The notes under the pieces: model-generated
What the model saw: the letters and a program-made list of their open reading frames with translations, nothing else
Told to the model about the DNA's origin: nothing
Database searches by the model: none
Assembly: GCF_025195085.2 (NCBI RefSeq)
Contig: NZ_JANAVY020000005.1
Location: forward strand, 101,332-165,331
Direction of reading: 5' to 3'
Length of the DNA stretch: 64,000 bases
Origin: Vibrio intestinalis
GTDB taxonomy: Bacteria > Pseudomonadota > Gammaproteobacteria > Enterobacterales > Vibrionaceae
Position numbers and translations under genes: made by a program
Shown: piece by piece, positions 8,335 through 17,213 of the stretch
How positions within the stretch are numbered: position 1 is the first letter of the stretch
Layout of the letters: each line of letters begins with the position of its first letter

Positions 8335-8880
8335 ATGGAATTTTGCAAAGCTCGTTTGAGCGACATCCCCGCAATTGTCGAGTTGCAACAGCAATGTCAT
8401 GTAAGCCAGCTCGATACTGATGACAAGCAAGATGGTTTTCTTAACACTGTGCTCACTGACGAATACCTCACCCCTGCGATCAACAACGAGCAAAGTGTCT
8501 ATATTGGTTTGATTGAAGGCCAAGTGGTCGCAATGGCTGTATGCGCAAGCTGGTACTATTGGCAGTTCTCACCCACATTGACTTCGGTTGGTGAAGGCCT
8601 CACTCAACCGCAGCACAACGCCTTTGGCATCAACCGTGAAAACAGCGTTTTTTGGGGGCCAGTGTGCATTGCGAAAGCGCACCGAGGTCGCGGTAGTTTT
8701 GAAGGGTTGTTTGAATTTACACGTAAAGCGTGTGAAGCAGATTATATCTACACTTATGTGCACCAAGACAATCACCGCTCATTGGCCGCGCACGTCAACA
8801 AAGCACACTTTTCGCCTTTGGGCGAGTTAGATATCAATGACCAACCCTTCATTGAGTTGGCCATTAAAACTAAAGCTTAA
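8335..8880 (+). CDS. GNAT family acetyltransferase
   Basis: 181 residues. Motif A appears as GPVCIAKAHRGRGSFEGLF (R-G-R-G core) and the final part YVHQDNHRSLAAHVNKAHF fits motif B. An upstream in-frame start at 8302 exists, but AAAGAGAG lies 5 bases ahead of the ATG at 8335 and the homologous part begins there (MEFCKARLSDI). Its stop codon overlaps the stop of the convergent HD-GYP gene by two bases. Substrate unknown. Confidence 0.75.
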   Translation: MEFCKARLSDIPAIVELQQQCHVSQLDTDDKQDGFLNTVLTDEYLTPAINNEQSVYIGLIEGQVVAMAVCASWYYWQFSPTLTSVGEGLTQPQHNAFGINRENSVFWGPVCIAKAHRGRGSFEGLFEFTRKACEADYIYTYVHQDNHRSLAAHVNKAHFSPLGELDINDQPFIELAIKTKA

Positions 8881-9989
8881 TGATGTAAGGATGGCTCTGG
8901 GTATTTGATAATGATTTTTTTCAGGTATTGCTGACAGCTTCTTAGAGCGTCCACACATTCACTATCGAGCTTACCTTGGTGAACCATTTTCTCCATTTCT
9001 AGTAAAGCATGAGGAATAGACCACGCTTGGCGATAGCTTTTATGGGTCGTCATCGCATCAAACACATTGGCAACTGTAATGATATGCGCCGGAAGCGGTA
9101 AATGCTCGCGGGTGATGCCATTTGGATAACCTGAGCCATCCATAAACTCATATTGGTTGTGCATGATTTGGTTTAGCATGGTCACACTTGGGTGTGCTGG
9201 GCTACCTACCGAATCGACAATCTCATTCATGATGCGAACACCGTTATCGATATGTTCACGAACGCTATCAAGCTCGGCTTGGCTCAATGATTGATTGGTA
9301 TAAAGCATCTTTTCCGAAATTTCACTTTTACCAATATCATGAAACTGCGAAAACAGCGCGATGGCCTCCACTTGTTCATCATCCAATCCATAGTCATCTG
9401 CTACGTACTCAGCGATAAGACGCGTGTATAGCTTCATGCGTCGGCCATGATAATAAGACTCTCGGCCAAACAGCTTTTGGCCACTGATTAACCGCCCAGC
9501 AAATGTCGCGATGGTATCCACTACCTGATACTGTGACTCTACCGTAAACTGCACCATTTCAAAATAAGGCGCTAGAGCGCCTAGTTGGCGAGAGTTAAAC
9601 GCATTGGTTTGATATGAGTTAAGGAATACAAAACCGCTAAAGCGTCGATTCTGATAACAAGGAATTGCGGCTGACGAACGATAGCCTTTTTGCAGCAGAA
9701 ACTGCACACGTTCACAATGGTTGATCTGGCGTAAATCATTGACGATTCGCGCCACGCCACTAGAAGCGGCACTTTTTAAATGGTTGAGTTTATTGAACCG
9801 ATGCTCGTGATGAAGATCATTCCACAAATCAAACTCACTGTCGGCATAAGTGGTCAGCCGATCAGTGCTGGCATCGTATTTTGCGAAAGAGAGCCTCGCA
9901 ATTTCTGGCGCGCAAGCATGCATACGCTGCATAAGGTCGTGGAGTTGTTGATTGAGTGGCTTGGTGGTTTGATAATAGCGATTATTCAT
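8877..9989 (-). CDS. GAF-like/HD-GYP c-di-GMP phosphodiesterase
   Basis: About 370 residues. The N-terminal half (about 10-155) resembles a GAF sensor. The C-terminal half is an HD-GYP domain with the expected residues: His181, the HD pair in FSQFHDIGKSEIS (217-218), a downstream helix histidine (REHIDNG), HNQYEFMDGSGYPNG with the GYP triad (287-289), and VFDAMTTHKSYR. All metal-binding residues appear present, so hydrolysis of cyclic di-GMP is expected. Start: the ATG at 9989 is preceded by GGGGGAAAGG; another ATG lies 24 bases and a TTG 30 bases further upstream and either may be the true start. It overlaps the convergent GNAT gene at the stop codons. Confidence 0.9.
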   Translation of the reverse strand: MNNRYYQTTKPLNQQLHDLMQRMHACAPEIARLSFAKYDASTDRLTTYADSEFDLWNDLHHEHRFNKLNHLKSAASSGVARIVNDLRQINHCERVQFLLQKGYRSSAAIPCYQNRRFSGFVFLNSYQTNAFNSRQLGALAPYFEMVQFTVESQYQVVDTIATFAGRLISGQKLFGRESYYHGRRMKLYTRLIAEYVADDYGLDDEQVEAIALFSQFHDIGKSEISEKMLYTNQSLSQAELDSVREHIDNGVRIMNEIVDSVGSPAHPSVTMLNQIMHNQYEFMDGSGYPNGITREHLPLPAHIITVANVFDAMTTHKSYRQAWSIPHALLEMEKMVHQGKLDSECVDALRSCQQYLKKIIIKYPEPSLHH

Positions 9990-10145
9990 CCTTTCCCCCG
10001 ACGTTTCCATGATCAGCAAATAGCCAATACCGGAACGAGGAATAGGAGAGAAAATTAAATTATCCTAACCGGCGAGAGATGAGCCTTTGCTGCTTTATTA
10101 GTTGTCTATAAAACATACAAAACAAACCCAAGGTTCAGCCAGTAG

Positions 10146-10197
10146 AATCGTATAGAATTCGTCCATCTCGTGATCCTTATCAAAACTCTATACGATT
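10146..10197. repeat. Inverted repeat in the cobA/HD-GYP gap
   Basis: AATCGTATAGA at 10146-10156 is the exact reverse complement of TCTATACGATT at 10187-10197, with 30 bases between. It lies in the 243-bp gap after cobA and before the HD-GYP gene, both on the minus strand. It could be an operator pair or an RNA stem; it has no T run and is not a standard terminator. Confidence 0.6.
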
Positions 10198-10232
10198 AGC
10201 TGAGTCTCCCTGTTAAATAGGCGCTATATGAC

Positions 10233-10988
10233 CTATTCAAACCAATTTAATTTTTCATGTAGAGAAGTAACGCTACCTACCACAATCAGAGCTGGGCTTT
10301 GCGCTTGTTTCGCCATATTCGGTAAGTCATTTAGATTACCACGCAGCACTTTTTGTTCACGTCGAGTGCCGTTTTCAATAATCGCGCAAGGCATGTCGTC
10401 AACTAAGCCATGAGTGATCAATTTGTCAGCAATGTAACCGCTCTGCTTAAGCCCCATGTAGAACACCAATGTTGAGTTTGATTGTGCTACCGCTGACCAA
10501 TCCACCTCTTTGCCGTCTTTTTGCACATGTCCGGTAATAAATTGTACCGCTTGAGCATGGTCACGATGAGTGAGTGGAATTCCCGCATAGGCCGTTGCAC
10601 CTGCCGCTGCGGTAATTCCAGGAACCACTTCAAACGAAACGCCATTTTCAGCCAAGGTTTCTAGCTCTTCGCCACCACGGCCAAAAATAAAAGAGTCACC
10701 GCCTTTTAGGCGAACAACGCGCTTTCCTTCTAAGGCTTTGTCGACCAAAATCTGGTTGATCTGATCTTGTGGTACACAGTGGTAGTCCACTTTTTTGCCG
10801 ACATAGATCATTTCTGCCTTGCTATCCGCTAGCGCCAAAATCTCTGGTGAAACCAAGCGGTCATAGACCACCACTTCCGCCTGTTGAATAACACGATATC
10901 CCTTCATGGTTAATAAATCTGGATCGCCCGGGCCTGCGCCAACTAAAGAAACGAAACCAGTGTTAGTAGAAGTGCGGGGAAAGCTCAT
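10233..10988 (-). CDS. cobA: Uroporphyrinogen-III C-methyltransferase (SUMT)
   Basis: 251 residues, the full length of a stand-alone SUMT. It methylates uroporphyrinogen III at C2 and C7 with S-adenosylmethionine to precorrin-2, the branch point to siroheme and cobalamin. Motifs: [19 protein letters not shown] near residue 13, [27 protein letters not shown] and [19 protein letters not shown]. It is last in nirB-nirD-nirC-cobA, so its main role is probably siroheme supply for NirB; it may also feed the cobalamin operon 18 kb away. The upstream TTG extension of 17 residues is not family-like, so the ATG is preferred. In another naming scheme cobA denotes the adenosyltransferase, which this is not. 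Confidence 0.95.
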   Translation of the reverse strand: MSFPRTSTNTGFVSLVGAGPGDPDLLTMKGYRVIQQAEVVVYDRLVSPEILALADSKAEMIYVGKKVDYHCVPQDQINQILVDKALEGKRVVRLKGGDSFIFGRGGEELETLAENGVSFEVVPGITAAAGATAYAGIPLTHRDHAQAVQFITGHVQKDGKEVDWSAVAQSNSTLVFYMGLKQSGYIADKLITHGLVDDMPCAIIENGTRREQKVLRGNLNDLPNMAKQAQSPALIVVGSVTSLHEKLNWFE

Positions 10989-11081
10989 AACTTTGCTACT
11001 CGTTGTAAATTTGAATATAAGAAGTCCGACTTTGCTCAATCTCGACTTGTTATAATCAAACTATCAATAACCTACACAATT

Positions 11082-11113
11082 TACATACCCTGCACCTTGA
11101 TACAGGGCATGTA
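11082..11113 (-). other. Hairpin between nirC and cobA
   Basis: On the transcribed strand TACATGCCCTG and CAGGGTATGTA form an 11-bp stem (one G-T pair) with a 10-nt loop, starting 10 bases after the nirC stop. No T run follows, so it looks like an mRNA processing or stability element rather than a terminator. Confidence 0.55.
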
Positions 11114-11123
11114 ATCATCTGTT

Positions 11124-11972
11124 TTACTTAGCGTTTACTGGGTTTAAATCAGCATTCTCTTCGCTGTTGATTGAAGGCGCAGTTTTCGCGTGAGTTAAGT
11201 AAAGAGGGATACAAGTCATCACTAGGCCACCAACAATGTTACCAAGGATAGTTGGAATAAGGTTGAAGTTAAGCCAAGTCGCGATACCGAAATCCGCACC
11301 CAAGATCATACCTAGCGGGAACAAGAACATGTTCACAACCGTGTGCTCAAATACCAATGCAAAGAAGATAAAGATTGGGAACCACATCATTGCCACACGG
11401 CCTGATACAGAGCGTGCTGTCATGTTACCAATCACACCCAAACATACCATTAGGTTACAGAAGATTCCGCGTACGAAACAAGTAATCCAACCGTCCATAC
11501 CCATCGCTTCAAAGCCTGCGCTGCGCGCTGTTGATACCGCGATAAATTTCTTTGCGACTGCATTCAGTTCTAGAGAGAAGTTACCCGTTAAAGAAACTGC
11601 GACAAGATAAGCCACAATCAGTGAACCAATTAGGTTACCAAGGCCAACTAGACCCCAACAACGCATGATGCGTCCCCATGTAATACCTGGACGGTTGGCA
11701 AACTTAGCCAATGGCGCTAGGCCAAACACACCGGTCACTAGGTCGTATCCCATTACACTTAAGATCACAAAACCAACTGGGAAGACAAGCGCACCCACAA
11801 TGCCGACGCCCGTTTGGACGATAGTGGTAATCGCAACAACAACGGCTAGCGATAAAATGATACCCGCCATCGTACCGCGCAAAATCAAATCGCGTGTGCT
11901 GGTGTTGGTTTTCGCTTCGCCCACGTTAATCATGGTTTGCACGAACTCTGCCGGTTTAAAATCAGTAGACAT
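11124..11972 (-). CDS. nirC: Formate/nitrite transporter family protein, probable nitrite channel
   Basis: 282 residues with six predicted transmembrane helices and the FNT signature regions: FPVGFVILSVMGYDLVTGVF, the central half-helix stretch, CFVRGIFCNLMVCLGV and FFALVFEHTVVNMFLFPLG (with the conserved His of the pore). Position between nirD and cobA makes nitrite the likely substrate. AAGGA lies 7 bases before the ATG at 11972; an in-frame TTG 18 bases upstream is less likely. It is 129 bases after nirD, a gap holding a strong hairpin, so its level may be set separately from nirBD. Confidence 0.93.
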   Translation of the reverse strand: MSTDFKPAEFVQTMINVGEAKTNTSTRDLILRGTMAGIILSLAVVVAITTIVQTGVGIVGALVFPVGFVILSVMGYDLVTGVFGLAPLAKFANRPGITWGRIMRCWGLVGLGNLIGSLIVAYLVAVSLTGNFSLELNAVAKKFIAVSTARSAGFEAMGMDGWITCFVRGIFCNLMVCLGVIGNMTARSVSGRVAMMWFPIFIFFALVFEHTVVNMFLFPLGMILGADFGIATWLNFNLIPTILGNIVGGLVMTCIPLYLTHAKTAPSINSEENADLNPVNAK

Positions 11973-12026
11973 GAGAGTGTCCTTATTCAAAAAAGTGAAA
12001 GTTAAAATTTAAAGATTGAATAGTGA

Positions 12027-12070
12027 AAGGCTCCCTACCCTTCCTGTTCCCCCCAAGGGTAGGAAGCCTT
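12027..12070 (-). other. Strong hairpin between nirD and nirC
   Basis: AAGGCT-C-CCTACCCTT at 12027-12042 pairs with AAGGGTAGG-A-AGCCTT at 12055-12070: 15 paired positions around one mismatch, 12-nt loop. On the transcript it is followed by TTTCAC, a weak T run, so partial termination or protection of the nirBD mRNA end is plausible. Confidence 0.7.
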
Positions 12071-12101
12071 ATAGCTATTAAATCTCTGACCTAACGCAGA
12101 G

Positions 12102-12425
12102 TTAAGCCGCAACCTCTACCTTGCCATCGACCACGCGAGAAGAAAAAGATTTAACATTGAATCGGTCATCTTCCATGCACGCGCCAGTGGCTAAGTTAAA
12201 ACGCTGCTTTTTCAGCGGGCTTGCTACCCAAAGCTCATCTTGATGCTCAACAATCAAGCCGCGAGATAGTACGTTCGAGTGCGCGAATGGGTCAGTGTTG
12301 CTTATCGCAAACACTTGCTCTTCGCTCGTTGGGCGAAAAATCGCCACTTGCTGGCCTTCAACCAAAGCACAAACGCCTGTACCCGGTGCGATATCGTTAA
12401 TGTCGCAAACAATTTCAAAAGTCAT
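12102..12425 (-). CDS. nirD: Nitrite reductase small subunit NirD
   Basis: 107 residues with a Rieske-like fold. The family keeps the fold but lacks the Cys/His cluster ligands, and here too the ligand pairs are missing. Recognisable parts are VCDINDIAPGTGVCALVEG, QVFAISNTDPFAHSNVLSRG and SPLKKQRFNLATG. It is the small partner of NirB in the cytoplasmic NADH-dependent nitrite reductase that makes ammonium. It follows nirB after 13 bases; GAGAGCGG precedes the ATG. Confidence 0.95.
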   Translation of the reverse strand: MTFEIVCDINDIAPGTGVCALVEGQQVAIFRPTSEEQVFAISNTDPFAHSNVLSRGLIVEHQDELWVASPLKKQRFNLATGACMEDDRFNVKSFSSRVVDGKVEVAA

Positions 12426-12438
12426 AATCCGCTCTCTC

Positions 12439-15003
12439 TTATGCGTCAGTTAGCGCGACGTGTAGGATGTCGCCTTTTGCTTCAGGGTGTTTTTCAACAT
12501 AAGAAGCCGGACGGTGCTGATCACGCTCAGACACAAACACTACGTTATCGTCACGCTTGTCTGAGTTAATGAAGTGAGCAAAACGTACTAGCTGAGATTC
12601 GTCATTGATGGTATCTGTCCACTCACAACGGTATTCTTCCACCAATTTCGCCACATCCGTCTCAAGCTGGTCATTGATCCCCAGTTTGTTATCAACAATC
12701 ACTTCGCGTAGGTAATCAACGCCGCCTTCCATGTTCTCAAGCCATACTGATGTGCGCTGTAGTGGCGCAGCAGTACGGATGTAGAACATCATGAAACGGT
12801 CGATGTATTTGATGAGCGTTTCTTGGTCTAGATCGCTTGCGAGTAGGTCTGCGTGGCGAGGTTTCATACCGCCGTTACCACATACGTACATGTTCCAGCC
12901 AGCATCGGTAGCGATAATGCCTAAATCTTTACCTTGCGCTTCAGCACACTCACGCGTACAGCCTGATACACCAAACTTCATCTTGTGCGGAGTACGAATG
13001 CCTTTGTAGCGGTTTTCGATGTATGAACCTAAACCAACAGAGTCTTGAACACCGTAACGACACCAAGTTGAACCCACACAAGTTTTCGCCATACGCAGTG
13101 CTTTCGCGTACGCTTGACCCGTTTCAAAACCTGCGTCAATTAGCTTGCGCCAGATATCAGGTAAGTCATCTTTTTGCGCACCAAACAGGCCGATACGCTG
13201 AGCGCCGGTTACTTTGGTGTATAGGTTGTATTCTTCAGCCACTTTCGCTAGTTCACCCAACGCCTGTGGTGTCACTTCACCGCCCGCCATACGAGGGATC
13301 ACAGAATAAGTGCCGTCTTTTTGGATGTTGCCTAAGAAGTTGTCATTGGTATCATGAAGCTTCACAAGCTGTGGCTTCAAGATGTGCTCGCCCCAGCAAG
13401 AAGCCAGAATTGAACCTACAAGAGGCTTACATACTTCACAGCCGTAACCTTTACCGTATTTATCTAATAGCTCTTCAAAGGTTTTGATTTCTTCGATGCG
13501 GATAAGATGGAAAAGCTCTTGGCGCGAGTAAGCAAAGTGCTCACATACGTCGCTTTTCACTTCAACGCCAGCTTTAGCAAGCTCTGCATTCAGTACTGAT
13601 GTCACCAGTGGAATACAACCACCACAACCCGTTCCTGCACCTGTCACCGCTTTAATATCGCCGATTGTATGATGACCATCTGCTACCGCCTGAGCGATTT
13701 TGCCTTTGGTTACATCAAAACAAGAACAGATTACCGCGCTTTCTGGCAGTGCATCCGCACCTAGCGATGGTTTTTCTGCACCGGCGTGCGCTGGAAGAAT
13801 CAGAGTATCTGGGTGTTCAGGTAAGTCGATTTCATTGAGCATTAATTGCAGCAGGTCGCCGTAGTCCGCCGTATCACCGACCATTACTGCGCCAAGAAGC
13901 TTCTTGTTGTCTTCAGAAACGATCAGACGTTTGTAAACTTCTTGCTCTTCGTTTTGATAAACGTAGCTCTTACAGTTTGGAGTACGACCATTAGCATCAC
14001 CAATTGAGCCTACTTTCACGCCCAATAGTTTAAGCTTGGCTGACATATCCGCGCCTTCAAACTTGCTCTCTACATTGCCAAGCAAGTGATCAACCGCGAC
14101 CGTTGCCATCTTGTAGCCCGGAGCAACAAGGCCGTAGAACATCTCATTCCAAGAAGCACATTCACCAATTGCGTAGATGTTTTCATCTGATGTTTGGCAA
14201 TGGTCGTTAATCGAGAAACCACCACGAGGCGCAACGTCTAACTCCATTTGGCGAGCCAGTTTATCTTGAGGACGAATACCCGCGGAGAATACGATGAAAT
14301 CTGTCTCCAATTCAGTACCATCCGCAAAACGCATAACGTTACGCGACTCTTTACCTTCAGGGACAATTTCTAGAGTGTTCTTACTGGTATGAACGCTAAC
14401 ACCCATGCTTTCAATTTTCTGCCGAAGTTGGTTACCACCTGCTAGATCAAGCTGCTCAGCCATTAGTTTAGGTGCAAACTCAACCACGTGCGTTTGCATG
14501 CCTAGCGCTTTAAGTGCGCCAGCGGCTTCAAGGCCCAATAGACCGCCGCCAATCACCACGCCTACTTTGCTCTTCTTCGCACACGCTTCAATCTCTTTTA
14601 GATCTTCGATAGTGCGGTAAACAAAGCAGTCTTTGCTTTCACGGCCTTTAATTGGTGGAACGAATGGAAATGAACCAGTTGCCATGATCAATTTGTCGTA
14701 TTGAATTTCACGGCCAGAGCTAGAGTAGACGATGTTTTTGTCACGGTTGACGTTAATCGCACGCTCACCAAGCAACATGTTGATGCCATGTTTCTCGTAA
14801 AAGCCTTCTTTTACTAGCGACAGTTCAGCCGCAGTATGGTGAGAAAAGTAAGAAGATAGGTGAACACGGTCATAAGCGACGCGCGGCTCTTCACAAAATA
14901 CGGTGATATCGTATTGAGTTACATCGGTTTTATCTACCAGATCCTCGATATAGCGATGGCCGACCATCCCATTACCGACGACGACTAGCTTCATCTTGCT
15001 CAT
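12439..15003 (-). CDS. nirB: NADH-dependent nitrite reductase large subunit NirB
   Basis: 854 residues, full length. Order: FAD/NAD-binding reductase (VVGNGMVGHRYIEDL at the start; GVVIGGGLLGLEAAGAL for NADH), a BFD-type [2Fe-2S] domain (ICSCFDVTKGKI with GAGTGCGGCIPLV), a second Cys pair (GYGCEVCKPLV), then the sulfite/nitrite reductase half-domains with the siroheme/[4Fe-4S] ligands CVGSTWCRYG and SGCTRECAEAQGKD. It reduces nitrite to ammonium with NADH in the cytoplasm. First gene of nirB-nirD-nirC-cobA; upstream lie an FNR site and NarL/NarP-like heptamers, so expression should be anaerobic and nitrate/nitrite responsive. TGGAA lies 7 bases before the ATG. Confidence 0.97.
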   Translation of the reverse strand: MSKMKLVVVGNGMVGHRYIEDLVDKTDVTQYDITVFCEEPRVAYDRVHLSSYFSHHTAAELSLVKEGFYEKHGINMLLGERAINVNRDKNIVYSSSGREIQYDKLIMATGSFPFVPPIKGRESKDCFVYRTIEDLKEIEACAKKSKVGVVIGGGLLGLEAAGALKALGMQTHVVEFAPKLMAEQLDLAGGNQLRQKIESMGVSVHTSKNTLEIVPEGKESRNVMRFADGTELETDFIVFSAGIRPQDKLARQMELDVAPRGGFSINDHCQTSDENIYAIGECASWNEMFYGLVAPGYKMATVAVDHLLGNVESKFEGADMSAKLKLLGVKVGSIGDANGRTPNCKSYVYQNEEQEVYKRLIVSEDNKKLLGAVMVGDTADYGDLLQLMLNEIDLPEHPDTLILPAHAGAEKPSLGADALPESAVICSCFDVTKGKIAQAVADGHHTIGDIKAVTGAGTGCGGCIPLVTSVLNAELAKAGVEVKSDVCEHFAYSRQELFHLIRIEEIKTFEELLDKYGKGYGCEVCKPLVGSILASCWGEHILKPQLVKLHDTNDNFLGNIQKDGTYSVIPRMAGGEVTPQALGELAKVAEEYNLYTKVTGAQRIGLFGAQKDDLPDIWRKLIDAGFETGQAYAKALRMAKTCVGSTWCRYGVQDSVGLGSYIENRYKGIRTPHKMKFGVSGCTRECAEAQGKDLGIIATDAGWNMYVCGNGGMKPRHADLLASDLDQETLIKYIDRFMMFYIRTAAPLQRTSVWLENMEGGVDYLREVIVDNKLGINDQLETDVAKLVEEYRCEWTDTINDESQLVRFAHFINSDKRDDNVVFVSERDQHRPASYVEKHPEAKGDILHVALTDA

Positions 15004-15032
15004 AATTAATTCCAGTCATTAATTTTAGTATC

Positions 15033-15130
15033 TGACTGGATTGTCATTTATGAAGAAAAATGAATACATGATGTAAATCAATTACCAATTTAAACTACCC
15101 TAAAGGGGTAGATAACTCTCTAAAGGGGTA
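15033..15130 (-). promoter_or_regulatory. nirB promoter: FNR box and NarL/NarP-like heptamers
   Basis: On the minus strand TTGAT-TTAC-ATCAT (15081-15068) matches the FNR consensus at 9 of 10 positions. If it sits at -41.5, as at class II FNR promoters, transcription would start near 15033 and a GACAAT -10 element falls at 15045-15040. About 28 bases upstream of the FNR centre lies TACCCTAAAGGGGTA (15096-15110), a facing pair of NarL/NarP-like heptamers, and a second TAAAGGGGTAGAT copy starts exactly 20 bases further on (15121). The 28-base spacing resembles the -69.5/-41.5 layout of E. coli nirB. Confidence 0.8.
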
Positions 15131-15344
15131 GATATTGCAGATCGCGACAAAAATCACGTTATTTACTTTCACAAACTGTCATTTAGTTAGCGGTTTATTG
15201 CCAATGTGAGTAAAATTATTTTTGTGATCTAAGTTGTGTTTTACCATCTTATTTTGCGGTTTTTTTTCCAATTTCCGTTCATTGTTCGCCAGCCCGAAAC
15301 TGACATACTAACGACCATTCTCAATACATAACGGAACAAAAATA

Positions 15345-16712
15345 ATGAAGAAGTTCGTATTAGTTAGCTCAGCAATCCTAGCGCTTAGCGGCTGTTCAGA
15401 CGTACCAAGCAGCGCCAAAATCACTGGCGAAACCGATCAAATTCAACGAGAGTTGGATAAGAAAGGCTTATCACTTGGCATGATCTACGTTAGCCAAGAA
15501 TCTGTCGATGAAGCGAAGAAAAACCGCAAAGTACTTAGAGCGTTGAGAGATTTTTCTCAATACCGTGAGTTCACCACAGAAACCAACGGCGTGTTGACCT
15601 TCGACACTGAAGCATTCAATAAACAACTTGCGGAGTTAGATTCAAGCATCAAATCAGATGTTGAAGATATCTATGCGAACTCAACTCAGATCACGACTGA
15701 CCTAAACAACATCTTAGCAGCGCGCAAGGAAGAGCAAATTAACAAGCTCAATGCCGATCTAACCGCGGTACGCGCCAGCGCAGAAAAAGATTACTCAATC
15801 TATGACCAACACACTGCCCATTTAAAGCCTTACCAACAAAAGGTTGAAGCAGCGAAAAAAGTCATTGAAGAGACAAAAGCCAAATTTAATGGCTTAAGCC
15901 AGCCAGCTATGTTGGCGTACAACAAAGAGATTGTTGACCGTGAACTGCCTATTCGTAAGTTCAACGAAAACTCTAACATGCTGCGCTACCGCCACGGCAA
16001 AGTGAACAGCAATGGCCAATGTCGCGATGGCTACGCGAAAAGCTGGATCATGAATAACACGTGTTACTACATCAACCACCCGCACGATAGCCTAACTAGC
16101 GAAGCTGGTTTAAACGCAATCAAAGAGGGTGTAACAGTCAATGTTCAGCTTAAAGAAAAGCTAGGCCAGAACAACTGGCGTAAGTCTTCTGGCCTTTACG
16201 GCGAGCTTAAGACCGCTGAAAAAGCATTAAAAGATCAGAAAATCATCGCGGAAAACAAGTTTGGTCAATACAACACTCGCACCATTCGCAATGCTGAGTA
16301 CAAAGTAAAATCTCTTAATGACCAAATTGCTCGTCTAAATGACAAAAAATCAATTGGTTACGATGATTGGCAAGTACTGGATTCAACCATTGCAAGTAAC
16401 TACAAAGTTCAAGAGAAGATCAAAGCGATTAAAGATGAATTCGTGAACAATGTCGACATCAGCTACTCGACAGAAGACGTTAATCTGAACAAAGAATTCG
16501 ATTACGAAGCTTCCTCAGCCATTGCATTGCTTTACACCATCGACGGCGACACCATGCAAATGATTTATGGCTGGAAACTTGAATCAGAAGAAAAGCTGGC
16601 AAAACAAGAACTGGATGTTGTTCAGCTACCGCTAGACATTTACTCATCAGTAAACATTAGCCATCGCGAGTTCACTGACATTGAAGATGCCCTGCGCGAG
16701 TCGCTCTACTAA
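15345..16712 (+). CDS. Coiled-coil lipoprotein, function unknown
   Basis: 455 residues. The N-terminus is a lipoprotein signal (MKKFVLVSSAILALSGC, lipobox LSGC with Cys17 after a hydrophobic core); Ser at +2 suggests outer membrane sorting. The body is Lys/Glu-rich and largely helical, with coiled-coil-like runs around 110-185 and 270-340, interrupted by a short Cys-containing segment (NGQCRDGYAKSWIMNNTCYY) that may hold a disulfide. I do not recognise the family. It is divergent from nirB and ends at a hairpin; it may share the 341-bp regulatory region. Confidence 0.75.
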   Translation: MKKFVLVSSAILALSGCSDVPSSAKITGETDQIQRELDKKGLSLGMIYVSQESVDEAKKNRKVLRALRDFSQYREFTTETNGVLTFDTEAFNKQLAELDSSIKSDVEDIYANSTQITTDLNNILAARKEEQINKLNADLTAVRASAEKDYSIYDQHTAHLKPYQQKVEAAKKVIEETKAKFNGLSQPAMLAYNKEIVDRELPIRKFNENSNMLRYRHGKVNSNGQCRDGYAKSWIMNNTCYYINHPHDSLTSEAGLNAIKEGVTVNVQLKEKLGQNNWRKSSGLYGELKTAEKALKDQKIIAENKFGQYNTRTIRNAEYKVKSLNDQIARLNDKKSIGYDDWQVLDSTIASNYKVQEKIKAIKDEFVNNVDISYSTEDVNLNKEFDYEASSAIALLYTIDGDTMQMIYGWKLESEEKLAKQELDVVQLPLDIYSSVNISHREFTDIEDALRESLY

Positions 16713-16733
16713 GCGCTGTTCATCTGCATTATC

Positions 16734-16756
16734 ACAGGCCACCTCGCGTGGCCTGT
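16734..16756. terminator. Bidirectional terminator
   Basis: ACAGGCCAC, loop CTCGC, GTGGCCTGT: a 9-bp GC-rich stem followed by TGTTTATT, between the convergent lipoprotein and small membrane protein genes. Confidence 0.85.
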
Positions 16757-16787
16757 TGTTTATTAAGTACCACGCCCATCTCTCAGT

Positions 16788-17213
16788 TTAAAGTCTTGTT
16801 CTGTTTTCCACCGAGATGGAAATCGAATACGCCTGTAAAGCCGCAATCGCGCCAATAACAAGAGGAACGATGATTGAAACAAACGCGATCGCAATATAAA
16901 TACCAGCCATTATCAATTTTTCAAACACACTAGCGCTATGCACCCACACCACTTGCCCATCAATAAACAGACCAAACACACCCATATAGTAAACAAAATA
17001 CATCACCGCAGATTTTTGCCATTGCTCTCTTTGCAGGTCGAGTACCGTGTATGATGATAAATAGATCGACACGCTCACCGAAAACCCCAGAAAAAGATAA
17101 TCCAACGGGTATTCAGCAGCCGTTGCTAGAAAATCGCCCCAAGAGACAAGCCAAACTAACCCAATAGTGATGGCGAGTGTAAAAAGTGCATTTTTAACAA
17201 TTAGTACGTTCAT
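16788..17213 (-). CDS. Small inner membrane protein
   Basis: 141 residues with four predicted transmembrane helices (about 8-26, 38-55, 68-88 and 100-130) and short loops. No known domain recognised. The start could be this ATG or a GTG six bases upstream; no good ribosome site is visible for either. It marks the left border of the variable stretch that follows. Confidence 0.6.
   Translation of the reverse strand: MNVLIVKNALFTLAITIGLVWLVSWGDFLATAAEYPLDYLFLGFSVSVSIYLSSYTVLDLQREQWQKSAVMYFVYYMGVFGLFIDGQVVWVHSASVFEKLIMAGIYIAIAFVSIIVPLVIGAIAALQAYSISISVENRTRL

Noticed and set aside
11236..12012. Long plus-strand frames opposite nirC
   Set aside because: They mirror the hydrophobic nirC codons and have Thr/Pro/Ile-rich, unprotein-like sequences.
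13023..13487. 154-codon frame opposite nirB
   Set aside because: It is an antisense shadow of the siroheme and ferredoxin part of nirB, with no start site.
15141..15156. CRP-like sequence CGCGA-CAAAAA-TCACG upstream of the coiled-coil lipoprotein
   Set aside because: Only seven of ten positions match and the first half is poor; not strong enough to list as a site.
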